This document shows, piece by piece, positions 36,626-44,937 of a stretch of DNA of 64,000 bases (the stretch's first letter is position 1; every line of letters begins with the position of its first letter). The stretch comes from DATJGS01 sp035494735. Lineage in GTDB: Bacteria > Eisenbacteria > RBG-16-71-46. Location of the stretch: contig DATJGS010000045.1 in the NCBI GenBank assembly GCA_035494735.1, positions 62,001 to 126,000 on the forward strand, given 5' to 3'. The notes under the pieces were generated by a model. It was not told the origin of the DNA, did not search any database, and saw nothing but the letters and a program-made list of their open reading frames with translations. The position numbers and the translations under genes are program-made.

Positions 36626-37114
36626 AGCGGGCCCCGTCGCGCCGCGTTCGCGGCGTGCCCTGCGGCCGTGGTCTTTTTTCAATCCGGAAACCTGGCGGCC
36701 ACGGTTCGCTCATCGTCCGGGGCGCATGCTCGGCACGTCGGAGAGAAGGCCGGAGTGGCGCGCGGGTGGTCCCACCTCACGTCCCCGCACACGCCCGGCA
36801 AGGGCCCGCGACGCACGCGGCCTTCGCTCCGCTGCCTCCGCCGCATGCCGATCCGCGAGCGCTGGTCCTCGGCCTTCGCTGCCGCAGCCAAGCGTTCGGA
36901 CTGCCGGAGGTTCGCGCCGGGAACGATCCGTCACGCGATCGCTCCCGGCGCTCGCGTGATGAGGACGATCTCCGCGCGCGGCGCCCGCGCCTCGCGCTGG
37001 ACCGTTCGACACGCGCTCGTTAGGCTGCGCGCCGGCGCCGGGATCCCTCCGGCGCGAGGCCCCGCTCCTCGCGTTCCGCGGGGCGGGCGCGCCCCTCGTC
37101 CCCAAGGAGCGGCC
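36626..37114. other. Gap between phoB and phoR
   Basis: The gap is 489 bases, unusually long inside a two-component pair. A short hairpin (CGCCGCG/CGCGGCG, 36640-36655) followed 18 bases later by a run of six Ts (36674-36679) may attenuate transcription after phoB. I found no convincing gene in the remainder. Confidence 0.4.
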
Positions 37115-38866
37115 GTGACGCTCGGCCTTCGCGATCGACTGTTCCTCGGCTTCGCGCTCGTGCTCGTGGCCACTCTGGCACTCGTCGGCGTCATGACCGC
37201 GCGCGAGCAGGAGCGCTGGGTCGGGGCGCGCACGCGCGAAACGCTGGAGCGCGCCGCGCGTGTCGCGCGCCACGATCTCGAGGCCGCGGCCCGCCCCGTC
37301 GACTGGTCCGCGACGGCCCGGGCCAGCGCCGGGCGACTCGGTTGTCGCGTCACGTGGATCGCCCGCGATGGGCGCGTGCTCGGCGACAGCGAGGTGCCGC
37401 GCGAGCGGCTCATCGAGGTCGAGAACCACGCGGGCCGACCCGAGGTGCGCCGGGCCCTGGCGGGCGGCGTCGGCTGGGCCGTGCGCCACAGCCGCACGAC
37501 GGGCTTCGACCAGATGTACGTGGCGATTCCCGCCGTGCTCGACTCCGCCGCCGTGGTTCGCGCTTCCGAGCCGCTCGCCGCGCTCGCCCAGCTCCGCGCG
37601 TCGCTGTTTCGCCTGTCGCTGCTCGCGCTGGCCGGCGCGCTGCTCGTCGGCCTCGCGCTCGTCTTCGGCGTCGCGTCACGCCAGGCGTCGCGCGTGCGCG
37701 CACTCGAGCACGTCGCCGCGAGCCTCGGCGAGGGGCGCGTCGACGCGCGCGCCGCCGAGCGGCCACACGACGAGCTCGGCCGCCTCGGCCGCGCAGTCAA
37801 TCGGATGGCCGCGGATCTCGCGGCCCGGCTCGATGCGCTGGCCCGCGAACGCGACGAGCGCGAGCACATCCTCGCGCACATGAGCGAAGGCGTCGCGCTG
37901 CTCGACGCCGAGGGCCGCGTGGCGCGCGCGAATCGCCGGCTCGGCGAGCTGCTCGAACGTCCGGAACCGGAGCTGGGGCGCCCGTTCCGCGAGCTGGCGC
38001 GATCGCCCGATCTCGACGCGTTGCTCGAGGAGGCGCGGCGCGAAGGCCGCGTCGTCGAGCGCGAACTGCGCCTGTGGACGGGGCGCCAGCGCCTGGTGCG
38101 GGCGAGCGCGACGCCGCTCGATGGTCCCGAAGGCCGGTCGCTGCTGCTCGTGCTGCACGACCTCACCGAGGCGGAGAGGCTGAATCGCGTGCGCCAGGAC
38201 TTCGTGGCGAACGTCTCCCACGAGCTGCGCACGCCGCTCACGTCGATGCGCGGCTACGCCGAGACGCTGCTCGACGGCGGACTCGAGGACGTCGAGCATC
38301 GCGAGGGCTTCGTGCGCATCATCCGCGACCAGACCGCGCGGCTCCAAGACCTCGTCGACGATCTGCTCTCGCTCTCGGAACTCGAGCGCCCGGGCGCCAC
38401 GTTGCGCATCAGCCGCTTCGACCTGCGCGCGCGCGTCACCGCCCAGGCCGCGGCGTTCGCCGAACGCGCGCAGCGCGCCGGACTGACGCTCGCGATCGAC
38501 CCCGGGCCACCGGTGGAGATCGCCGCCGATCAGGCGCGCCTCGATCAGGTCGTCGCCAACCTGCTCGACAACGCGGTCAAGTACACCGAGCGGGGCGGCA
38601 TCCGACTGGCACTCGGCACGAACGGCGAGCGCGTGTGGTGCGAAGTCACGGATACGGGCCCGGGCATTCCGCCGGAGGATCGATCGCGAGTCTTCGAGCG
38701 CTTCTATCGCGTGGACAAGGCGCGCTCGCGTGACAAGGGCGGCACCGGTCTCGGGCTCGCCATCGTGAAGCACATCGTGACGCTGCACGGCGGCGACGTG
38801 TCGTTGAGGAGCGAGCTCGGCAGGGGCAGCACGTTCCGTTTCTCGATCCCGCTCCAGGCGCGCTAG
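37115..38866 (+). CDS. phoR: PhoR-like sensor histidine kinase
   Basis: The protein has 583 residues in this order: a TM helix (about 10-30), a periplasmic domain (30-165), a second TM (170-195), HAMP, PAS (about 245-345), HisKA with phosphoacceptor His369 in VSHELRTPL, and the ATPase domain with NLLDNAVKYT, DTGPGIP and GGTGLGLAIVKHI. The GTG start has AAGGAG upstream. It lies downstream of phoB in the same direction and should be its cognate kinase. PhoU and the Pst system encoded nearby would control its activity. Confidence 0.88.
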   Translation: MTLGLRDRLFLGFALVLVATLALVGVMTAREQERWVGARTRETLERAARVARHDLEAAARPVDWSATARASAGRLGCRVTWIARDGRVLGDSEVPRERLIEVENHAGRPEVRRALAGGVGWAVRHSRTTGFDQMYVAIPAVLDSAAVVRASEPLAALAQLRASLFRLSLLALAGALLVGLALVFGVASRQASRVRALEHVAASLGEGRVDARAAERPHDELGRLGRAVNRMAADLAARLDALARERDEREHILAHMSEGVALLDAEGRVARANRRLGELLERPEPELGRPFRELARSPDLDALLEEARREGRVVERELRLWTGRQRLVRASATPLDGPEGRSLLLVLHDLTEAERLNRVRQDFVANVSHELRTPLTSMRGYAETLLDGGLEDVEHREGFVRIIRDQTARLQDLVDDLLSLSELERPGATLRISRFDLRARVTAQAAAFAERAQRAGLTLAIDPGPPVEIAADQARLDQVVANLLDNAVKYTERGGIRLALGTNGERVWCEVTDTGPGIPPEDRSRVFERFYRVDKARSRDKGGTGLGLAIVKHIVTLHGGDVSLRSELGRGSTFRFSIPLQAR

Positions 38867-38990
38867 CCGCAGGAATCGAAGCGCCGCTCGGACGACGGCC
38901 AACGCCCCACGCCACCGTGACGATATCGGGCAAGCCGAGTGGTTGCCAAAAATCATTCACCCAAGAAACAGGACGGCCGAATGGGAACAG

Positions 38991-39019
38991 TTGTCCCAGA
39001 CGTTTGCTGCGGCTAATAT
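38991..39019 (+). promoter_or_regulatory. Promoter of AT-hook protein 1
   Basis: TTGTCC (38991-38996) and TAATAT (39014-39019) are exactly 17 bases apart in an AT-rich island (about 38930-39050). The predicted transcription start falls inside the adjacent inverted repeat. Confidence 0.7.
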
Positions 39020-39023
39020 TTCC

Positions 39024-39046
39024 GCGACATTGGTCCACAATGTCGC
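39024..39046. promoter_or_regulatory. Perfect 9-bp inverted repeat over the AT-hook 1 start site (putative operator)
   Basis: GCGACATTG (39024-39032) and CAATGTCGC (39038-39046) flank GTCCA. The repeat begins four bases after the -10 box, where a bound repressor would block initiation. There is no T-tract, so a terminator role is unlikely. Confidence 0.6.
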
Positions 39047-39099
39047 ATGCTGATCGCTGCAACCGAGATGCCTGGCCCAAGCGCTCCTGGAGGTCCCCC

Positions 39100-39423
39100 G
39101 TGGAGAAGCGTGAAGCCCAGACTCCGGATGCCGGATCCGACGTCCCAACGCAGGCGCCGCGCCGAAAGCGCGGTCGCCCGCTCGAGATGCAGCCCGAGGA
39201 AGTGTTGGCGCGTATTCGCGCGCTGGCGTCCGACTCCGCAGGGCTGTTCCGCATCCATCACACCGAGCCCGCGTTGTACGCGCGGGCGCGGCGGCTGTTT
39301 GGCACCTGGCAGGCCGCCGTTCGCGCCGCGGGATTCGATTACGCGGGCGTGATCGGCGATGCGCGCACGCGATCGCTCGCCGGCCGCAAGCAGGCGACGA
39401 GTGTGAAGAGCCAGATCACCTAG
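39100..39423 (+). CDS. Small AT-hook/helical-repeat DNA-binding protein, paralogue 1
   Basis: The protein has 107 residues with a GTG start after GGAGG. Residues 21-27 are an AT-hook-type basic motif RRKRGRP. Residues about 31-85 form a helical module (LYARARRLFGTWQAAVRAAGF) reminiscent of the repeat found beside HNH homing endonucleases (HNH_repeat). No nuclease is attached. By hand alignment, about 38 of 53 positions in the module match paralogue 2 at 44526-44882. A DNA-binding regulator or nucleoid protein is the likely role. The palindrome at its promoter suggests it or another factor represses it. Confidence 0.75.
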   Translation: MEKREAQTPDAGSDVPTQAPRRKRGRPLEMQPEEVLARIRALASDSAGLFRIHHTEPALYARARRLFGTWQAAVRAAGFDYAGVIGDARTRSLAGRKQATSVKSQIT

Positions 39424-40011
39424 CCGGCACCGGCGTCAGGCGCGCGCGCATCGCGCCGCGCCGCGTTCGGCATTGTCACGCGCAAGGCCATGGGCGCCGC
39501 GAACGCACCCGTGAAGTTGCACGGCGTTCACATCCGCATGCTCGACGAATACTCCGGCCCCAAGGGCCGACGTGGCCCGGTCCGACGTCGGCCGTCAACA
39601 TGCGCAGCGACACCGCGGACGTCCCACTCCAGACCGGGCGCATGTTCGTCGGTGAGCGGAGCGCCGAATCCGTTCCGCACGCGCATGGACATCTCGTTTT
39701 CGCTGCCGAAGGCCAAAACGCGCACGGCGCGGACGCCGGGGGGCGGGTTGGGCTCCCGGGCGTTCCGCGCCGCCCGCTCGCCCGCCGCGCGATGAACCCG
39801 GCAACGAAAGCCGCGTGGAAACCCCGCCCGGCGAGCGAGTTGGGCCGTTCCGCCGAACGCCGATGGCGGCCCCGGCGCGGCAATGCTAGCGTCTTCCCTC
39901 CGCGCCGACGCCCCTGGATCACCCCGGGTTCACGGCGCTGGGGGGCTCCCAGGACGGACGCCCGCCGTCGATCACAAGACCCGACACGCCACCTCCGAGT
40001 CACCGCATCCC
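39424..40011. other. Gene-free stretch upstream of sixA
   Basis: These 588 bases contain several overlapping frames open only because of high GC. None has a ribosome binding site with recognisable protein sequence. It must contain the promoter of the sixA operon, but no convincing hexamers were seen. Confidence 0.4.
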
Positions 40012-40530
40012 ATGCGCCTCATCCTCTTTCGCCACGGACACGCCGACGAGGCCGATCCCGCGCGCTGGCCGGACGATCGCGAGCGCCCGTTGAGCGCGCG
40101 CGGCGCCGAGCGCACCGCGGACGCGGCCCGCGGGCTGGCCGATCTCGAGGAGAGCGTCACGCGCGTCATCACGAGCCCGCTGTGCCGCGCGCGTGAGACC
40201 GCGCGCATCCTGGTCGACGTGCTCGCCGTCGATGCGCCGTTCGAGACGCACGACGCGCTCGCCCCGGGGGGCTCCGCGCGGCGACTGCTCGAGACGCTGC
40301 CCGCCGATCACGTCGACGACACACTGGTGCTCGTCGGCCACGAGCCCGACCTCGGAAAACTCGCCGGCACGCTGCTGTTCGGCGCGCCCAAGCCGATTCC
40401 GCTCAAGAAGGCCGGCGCGTGCGCGATCGTGTTCGACGGTCCGGCCGCGCCCGGCGCCGGCCGACTCGCGTGGTTCCTCCCGCCGCGCGCCCTGCGTCGT
40501 CTCGGCAAGCACCTGAAGGAGCACGCGTGA
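40012..40530 (+). CDS. sixA: SixA-type phosphohistidine phosphatase
   Basis: This 172-residue histidine-phosphatase-fold protein has catalytic motif FRHGHA near the N-terminus and a second-half motif VGHEPDLGKLAG. SixA removes phosphate from phosphohistidine in HPt domains and PTS proteins. Related proteins are often found beside polyphosphate and CHAD genes. The GTG of the next gene overlaps its stop (GTGA), making it the first gene of a coupled operon of four. Confidence 0.85.
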   Translation: MRLILFRHGHADEADPARWPDDRERPLSARGAERTADAARGLADLEESVTRVITSPLCRARETARILVDVLAVDAPFETHDALAPGGSARRLLETLPADHVDDTLVLVGHEPDLGKLAGTLLFGAPKPIPLKKAGACAIVFDGPAAPGAGRLAWFLPPRALRRLGKHLKEHA

Positions 40531-41237
40531 TCGGCACTCCCGGCCTGTACGGGGCGAACCAACGCGAGTTCCCGGGGCGGCTGTTCATCGTCGAGGGGAT
40601 CGACGGCTCCGGCAAGAGCACGCAGCTCACGCTGCTCGCGCAGTGGCTGCGCGGCCAGGGCTACCCGGTCGTGTTCAGCGAGTGGAACTCGTCGCTGATC
40701 GTCAAGGCCACGACGTCGCGGGCCAAGCGGCGCCACCTGCTCACGCCGCTGGCGTTCTCGCTCATCCACGCCACGGACTTCTCGGACCGCGTGGAGCGCG
40801 AGATCGTTCCTTCGCTCAAGGCCGGCGCGATCGTGCTCGCGGATCGCTACGTGTACACCGCGTTCGCGCGTGACGTGGTGCGCGGCGTCGACCCGCGCTG
40901 GGTGCGCTCGCTGTACCGTTTCGCCGCCGCGCCGACGCGCGCGTTCTACTTCCGCGTGCCGCTCGAAGTGGCGCTGCGCCGCATCCTCTCGGGCCGGCCC
41001 AAGCTCAAGTACTACGAAGCGGGCATGGACCTCGGGCTGCATCCCGACCCGAGCGAGTCGTACCGGTTGTTCCAGGCGCGCATCCTCGCGCAGTACGAGA
41101 CGCTCGTCGGCGAGTACGGGCTGAGCGTGATGGACGCGACCGAGCCGGTGGAGGTCCAGCAGCGACGCCTGCGCCGCGAGATCCTGCCGCTCCTCAGCGG
41201 GCTCAAGGGATCGGGGGAGACGCATGCGACCGTTTGA
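40527..41237 (+). CDS. Thymidylate-kinase-like P-loop protein, copy 1
   Basis: The protein has 236 residues with Walker A EGIDGSGKST (Lys30), a DRY motif (LADRYVYTAFARD), and a segment KYYEAGMDLGLHPDPSESY that aligns with the neighbour. The fold matches dTMP kinases, but the N-terminal extension and pairing with a second copy are atypical. The GTG has AAGGAG upstream. It could phosphorylate a nucleotide, possibly using polyphosphate given the context. That last point is inference. Confidence 0.75.
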   Translation: MIGTPGLYGANQREFPGRLFIVEGIDGSGKSTQLTLLAQWLRGQGYPVVFSEWNSSLIVKATTSRAKRRHLLTPLAFSLIHATDFSDRVEREIVPSLKAGAIVLADRYVYTAFARDVVRGVDPRWVRSLYRFAAAPTRAFYFRVPLEVALRRILSGRPKLKYYEAGMDLGLHPDPSESYRLFQARILAQYETLVGEYGLSVMDATEPVEVQQRRLRREILPLLSGLKGSGETHATV

Positions 41238-41931
41238 GAACTACGGCGTGCCGATTCCCGGCATGGATCCCGCCGAACTCACCGGCTGGCTCGTGGTGGT
41301 CGAGGGCACGGACGGCGTCGGTCGCACGACGCACGTCAACCATCTGCGCACGCACCTCGAGCGCCAGGGCTACGCCGTGGCCGAGACCGGGCTCACGCGC
41401 TCCGACCTGGCGAGCCGCGGCATCCGTCGCGCGAAGCAGGGCAATACGCTCGGCTCCAACGCCTACAATCTTTTCTACGCGACCGATTTCGCGGACCGGC
41501 TCGAGCGCCAGATCATTCCCGCGCTGCGCGCCGGCTTCGTGATGCTGACCGACCGCTACGTCTACTCGCTGATCGCGCGCGCCATCGTGCGCGGCGCCGA
41601 GCCCGACTGGATCAAGCAGGTCTACTCGTTCTCGCTGCAGCCGGACGCCGTGCTGTATCTGCGCATCACGGTGCCCGACCTCGTGCCGCGCATCGTCGCG
41701 AACGGCGGGTTCGACTACTGGGAGTCCGGCATGGACCTGCCCATGGGCGAGGACATCTACGACTCGTTCATCCGCTACCAGGCCCGCGTGATCGAGCAAC
41801 TCGACGGCCTGGCCCGCGAGTACGACTTCGAGACCATCGACGCGACGCGCCCCGAAGAGGGCATCGCCGAAGAGCTCGCGTCGCGGGTGTCGCGGCTGCT
41901 GGAGACCGGCGGCCGGCGCGGCCGCGCGTGA
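41224..41931 (+). CDS. Thymidylate-kinase-like P-loop protein, copy 2 (Walker A Lys to Arg)
   Basis: This 235-residue paralogue of the upstream gene overlaps it by 14 bases. Walker A reads EGTDGVGRTT, so the invariant lysine is Arg34. The DRY motif (LTDRYVYSLIARA) and the segment DYWESGMDL are conserved. Because Lys-to-Arg usually destroys P-loop catalysis, this may be a regulatory or nucleotide-binding partner forming a heterodimer with copy 1. Its stop overlaps the CHAD start. Confidence 0.75.
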   Translation: MRPFENYGVPIPGMDPAELTGWLVVVEGTDGVGRTTHVNHLRTHLERQGYAVAETGLTRSDLASRGIRRAKQGNTLGSNAYNLFYATDFADRLERQIIPALRAGFVMLTDRYVYSLIARAIVRGAEPDWIKQVYSFSLQPDAVLYLRITVPDLVPRIVANGGFDYWESGMDLPMGEDIYDSFIRYQARVIEQLDGLAREYDFETIDATRPEEGIAEELASRVSRLLETGGRRGRA

Positions 41932-42920
41932 CCCCCGGCCGGCCCGTGTGGGCGGCGCTGCGTGACGAGCGCTTCGCCGAGCGGGCGCGGGCCTTGCGCG
42001 TCGCCGCGCGCCGGGTGCGCCACGCGGATCCCGAGGGCGTGCACGACGTGCGTGTCGCCGCGCGCCGCCTCGAAGCCGCGCTCGCGCTGTGGGCGCCGAC
42101 GCTCGATCGACCGGCCGCACGCCGGGCGCGCCGCACGCTCGTCCGCCTGCGTCGCGCGCTCGCTCCAGCGCGCGACCTGGAAGTGCAGGCGGACTGGTTC
42201 GCCGAGGCGTTCGGCGCGGAGGCCGCCGCGGGTCTCGGCCGCTGGTGGAAACGCCTCGATCGGCGCCGCGTCGCGGCGCGCGGCCGGGCGGCGCGGCGCA
42301 TGCGCGGCGAACGGGTGCGGCGCGTGCTGCGCCGCGTGTCACGCGTGACGGCCGGCGACGAGACGACCGCGGCGTTCGAAGCGGCGCGCGCCCGCCTCGA
42401 GCGTTACGAGACGCGACTGGCGCGACGCATCGAGCGGGCTCTCGAGACGCCCGAGGCCTCGCGCCTGCATCGCGCCCGGATCGCGCTCAAGAGACTCCGC
42501 TACGCCCGGGAAGTCGCGACGTGGCGGACGCCGGTGGAGGCGGAGGAGCAGGCGTTGCACGCGGCGCAACGGGCGCTCGGCGAGGTGCAGGACCGCGCGG
42601 TGCTGATCCGCGTGGTGCAGCGCCGCGCGAAGCGCTGGCGGCGCGCGGGGCGCGCGCCTCTCGCGGACGCCCTCGCCCCGCTGGCTTCGCGTCTGGCGGC
42701 GGAGCGCTCCCGGGCGGAAGCGGAAGCGCTGAACCGGCTGCGCGCGCTTCGCTCGTCTTGGCCGCGCTCTGCAGCACCACGCGCACGCGCGTTCCCAGCA
42801 TCCGTTCCAGCAGCCGCACTCGCCGTCGCGCCGCCCACAGCTCCAGTTGCGGCGCCCCCTTCGTCGACACCACCAGCGACACGCTCGCGTCGCGGCGGAC
42901 CACGCGCAGCGAGCGGATGA
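41928..42920 (+). CDS. CHAD-domain protein (polyphosphate-binding family)
   Basis: The protein has 330 residues, helical and very rich in Arg and Ala, with the conserved-histidine motifs VHDVRVAARRLEAAL (about 38-52) and LHRARIALKRLRYAREV (about 183-199). CHAD domains bind polyphosphate and localise to polyphosphate granules. The GTG start overlaps the kinase-like gene (GTGA). The recognisable domain ends near residue 285. The last 45 or so residues are low-complexity and lie antisense to the convergent ppx gene, which overlaps it by 434 bases. Confidence 0.85.
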   Translation: MTPGRPVWAALRDERFAERARALRVAARRVRHADPEGVHDVRVAARRLEAALALWAPTLDRPAARRARRTLVRLRRALAPARDLEVQADWFAEAFGAEAAAGLGRWWKRLDRRRVAARGRAARRMRGERVRRVLRRVSRVTAGDETTAAFEAARARLERYETRLARRIERALETPEASRLHRARIALKRLRYAREVATWRTPVEAEEQALHAAQRALGEVQDRAVLIRVVQRRAKRWRRAGRAPLADALAPLASRLAAERSRAEAEALNRLRALRSSWPRSAAPRARAFPASVPAAALAVAPPTAPVAAPPSSTPPATRSRRGGPRAASG

Positions 42921-44298
42921 GTTGGTAGTGGCTGCGCTCGAGCCCCTCGGCGATGCGCAGGATCGCGGCCAGCCAGCGCACCTCGGTGCGCGCGCGCTTG
43001 CCGAGGGCGCGGATCTCGGGATCGCGCTTCCGCGGCTGGGCCTTGCCGTGATAGCGGGCGACGAGCGCCACGCGCTCGATCTCCTGCGCGGACAGCCCGC
43101 GCAGATTCCCGTGGCGGATCACGTACGCGGAGTGCTCGTGATGGCCGTCGTAGCCGATCACCGAGCCGATGTCGTGGAGCAGCGCCGCGAAGTGCAGCAG
43201 GTCGCGAGCCTCGTCCGGGAGCCCATGCGCTTCGCGCAGCGCGTCGAACAAGGCGAGCGCCAGGCGGGCCACGTGACGCGGGTGCGGGCCGTCGGCCCCG
43301 AGACGGGCCAGCAACGCGTGCACGCTGCGCAGGCGCACGTCCTCGACCTCCTCGAGCGCGCGGATCTCGGGCGCGTGGAACGTGAGGTAGTCGGTGACGA
43401 GCCCCTCGCGCACGCCGAAGTCCGACACCGTGATCGCGTCGAGCCCGAGCATGGACAACAGCTCGAACAGCACGATCGCGCCCGGCAGCAGGATCTCGGC
43501 GCGCGACGCGTCGATGCCCGGCAGGCGCTCGCGCTCCGTCTGGTCCATGCGCTGGAGCCGCGACAGGAAGCGGCTCAGCGCTTCGGCCGAGAGCCGCGTG
43601 CCGTTCAGCTGCTGGAGCGTCGTGCCGCTTTCGCTGAACGCCACGATCTCCGCGAGGGCGTGAATCGTGCCCGACGAGCCGTACGCGCGCGTCAGAGCGA
43701 ACCCGGCCAGCTCGGCGAGCGCCGGACGCAGCGTGCGTCGCACGTGGCGCCGCAGCCGCGCGAGGTCGCGCCGCGTCGGCGGATCGTTCGGGAGCAGGCG
43801 TTCCGTCAAGCGCAACGCGCCGAGCGGCACGCTGGCCGTGTGCAGACAGCGCTCGCGATTCCCGACCACGAGTTGCGCGCTGCCGCCACCAATGTCCACG
43901 AGGAGCGCCGGCGTCTCGTCGAGCTGTAGCGCGCTCTTGACCGCCAGGTAGACGAGACGGCCTTCCTCGTCGGATGGGATGACCCGCGGCGCGATGCCGC
44001 AGGCGGCGCGCGCGGCGGCCAGGAACTCGCCGCCGTTGCGCGCTTCGCGCACCGCCGCGGTCGCCGTGCACAGAATGCGGTCCACCTGATGGCGGCGCGC
44101 CAGGCGCACGAAGCGTTCGAGCGCGTCGACCGTACGCTTGATGGCCGCGCTGCGCAGCCGGCCGCTCGCGAACGAGCCCCGGCCGATCTGCACGACTTCG
44201 CGCTCGCGGTCGACGACGTCGAACGACACGCCGCCACGCGATTCCGCGATCACCATGTGGATCGAGTTCGTGCCGATGTCGATGGCGGCGAGACGCAT
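42487..44298 (-). CDS. ppx: Ppx/GppA phosphatase with HD domain and low-complexity tail
   Basis: The protein has 603 residues. An ASKHA-fold exopolyphosphatase/guanosine-pentaphosphatase core (AAIDIGTNSIHMVIAE, DIGGGSAQLVV, YGSSGTIHALAE) covers about 1-305. An HD-like helical domain with LLHDIGSVIGYDGHHEHS lies at about 310-510. A tail of about 95 Ala/Pro/Arg-rich residues follows, coded opposite CHAD. It would degrade polyphosphate to phosphate or convert pppGpp to ppGpp. The ATG at 44296-44298 has GAGGAG eight bases upstream and is chosen over the GTG nine bases earlier. Confidence 0.88.
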   Translation of the reverse strand: MRLAAIDIGTNSIHMVIAESRGGVSFDVVDREREVVQIGRGSFASGRLRSAAIKRTVDALERFVRLARRHQVDRILCTATAAVREARNGGEFLAAARAACGIAPRVIPSDEEGRLVYLAVKSALQLDETPALLVDIGGGSAQLVVGNRERCLHTASVPLGALRLTERLLPNDPPTRRDLARLRRHVRRTLRPALAELAGFALTRAYGSSGTIHALAEIVAFSESGTTLQQLNGTRLSAEALSRFLSRLQRMDQTERERLPGIDASRAEILLPGAIVLFELLSMLGLDAITVSDFGVREGLVTDYLTFHAPEIRALEEVEDVRLRSVHALLARLGADGPHPRHVARLALALFDALREAHGLPDEARDLLHFAALLHDIGSVIGYDGHHEHSAYVIRHGNLRGLSAQEIERVALVARYHGKAQPRKRDPEIRALGKRARTEVRWLAAILRIAEGLERSHYQLIRSLRVVRRDASVSLVVSTKGAPQLELWAARRRVRLLERMLGTRVRVVLQSAAKTSEARAAGSALPLPPGSAPPPDAKPAGRGRPREARAPRAASASRGAAPRGSAPRGPAPRRAPVAPRATPAPPPPPASATSRLPGRSGVS

Positions 44299-44525
44299 GC
44301 TTCGCACTCCTCACTCAGGGGAACGAACGGACCCGGCCAGCTTAGTCCCCGGCTCGTCAAATGACCACGCGCGCCGCCCGTGAGCCGCGGTCGGCCGGCG
44401 ACGAGGCTCGGCCCCGCTCAATTCGCGGTCTCGACACGTGCCGGTAACGCTGCCGAAACCCGACGGGTGGTTTTCTCGTCGTGGATCGAGCCGAAGGCAT
44501 CATCGCCCCTCACCCCGAGGTGCCC

Positions 44526-44882
44526 ATGAAGGTCGATTTCCTCGAAGCCCGCCCGCGGTCGGCGGACGCGGACGAAGGTGCGATGCCGCGCGGGTCCGCT
44601 CCCGCGCGAGGCGATGGCGCGCGCCCGCGCCGCCGCGGGCGGCCGTTCGCCATGGCGCCCGAGGACGTGCTCGCGCGCATCCGGGCGCTCGCCGTACGCA
44701 ATGGCGGCCTGTTTCGCGCCCACCTCGTCGATCCGGCCTTGTACGCGCGCGCGCGGCGCCTGTTCGGGAGCTGGGAGGGTGCGGTGCGCGCGGCCGGCCT
44801 CGACTACGCCGAGGCCATCCACCTCGCCCAGCAGCGCGCCGGGCAATCGCGCCGCCTGACGTGGAGGCGGCAACGTTTGTAA
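44526..44882 (+). CDS. Small AT-hook/helical-repeat DNA-binding protein, paralogue 2
   Basis: The protein has 118 residues; the ATG follows GAGG. Residues 35-40 are RRRGRP, and residues about 46-97 carry the same helical module as paralogue 1 (LYARARRLFGSWEGAVRAAGL). The gene sits directly upstream of the porin-pst operon, whose Pho-box-like repeat begins within its last codons. A role in regulating phosphate genes is suggested by position only. Confidence 0.75.
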   Translation: MKVDFLEARPRSADADEGAMPRGSAPARGDGARPRRRGRPFAMAPEDVLARIRALAVRNGGLFRAHLVDPALYARARRLFGSWEGAVRAAGLDYAEAIHLAQQRAGQSRRLTWRRQRL

Positions 44883-44896
44883 CACGGCGGAAACAC
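44879..44896 (+). promoter_or_regulatory. Pho-box-like direct repeat upstream of porin-pst operon
   Basis: GTAACAC (44879-44885) and GAAACAC (44890-44896) are 7-base direct repeats separated by 4 bases, the 11-base period of PhoB-binding sites. Weaker units in the same register lie at 44868-44874 (CGGCAAC) and 44901-44907 (GACAGAT). The bases differ from the E. coli consensus but the architecture fits. Confidence 0.5.
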
Positions 44897-44909
44897 CCGG
44901 GACAGATGC

Positions 44910-44937
44910 CGGCAACGAATCCTCGCTTACGTTGCCG
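44910..44937. promoter_or_regulatory. Inverted repeat CGGCAACG/CGTTGCCG upstream of porin gene
   Basis: Arms of 8 bases (44910-44917 and 44930-44937) flank a 12-base centre. A third direct copy of CGGCAACG is at 44868-44875. The set lies in the leader or promoter of the porin gene and may be a second operator. Confidence 0.45.

Noticed and set aside
39424..40011. Several short open frames between AT-hook gene 1 and sixA
   Set aside because: None has a convincing ribosome binding site, start or protein-like composition; they overlap one another on both strands.
42487..42920. Possibility that the CHAD/ppx overlap is a frameshift artefact
   Set aside because: Both domains are complete and in single frames before the overlap; only low-complexity tails differ, so no frameshift is needed. 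It is kept as a finding instead.
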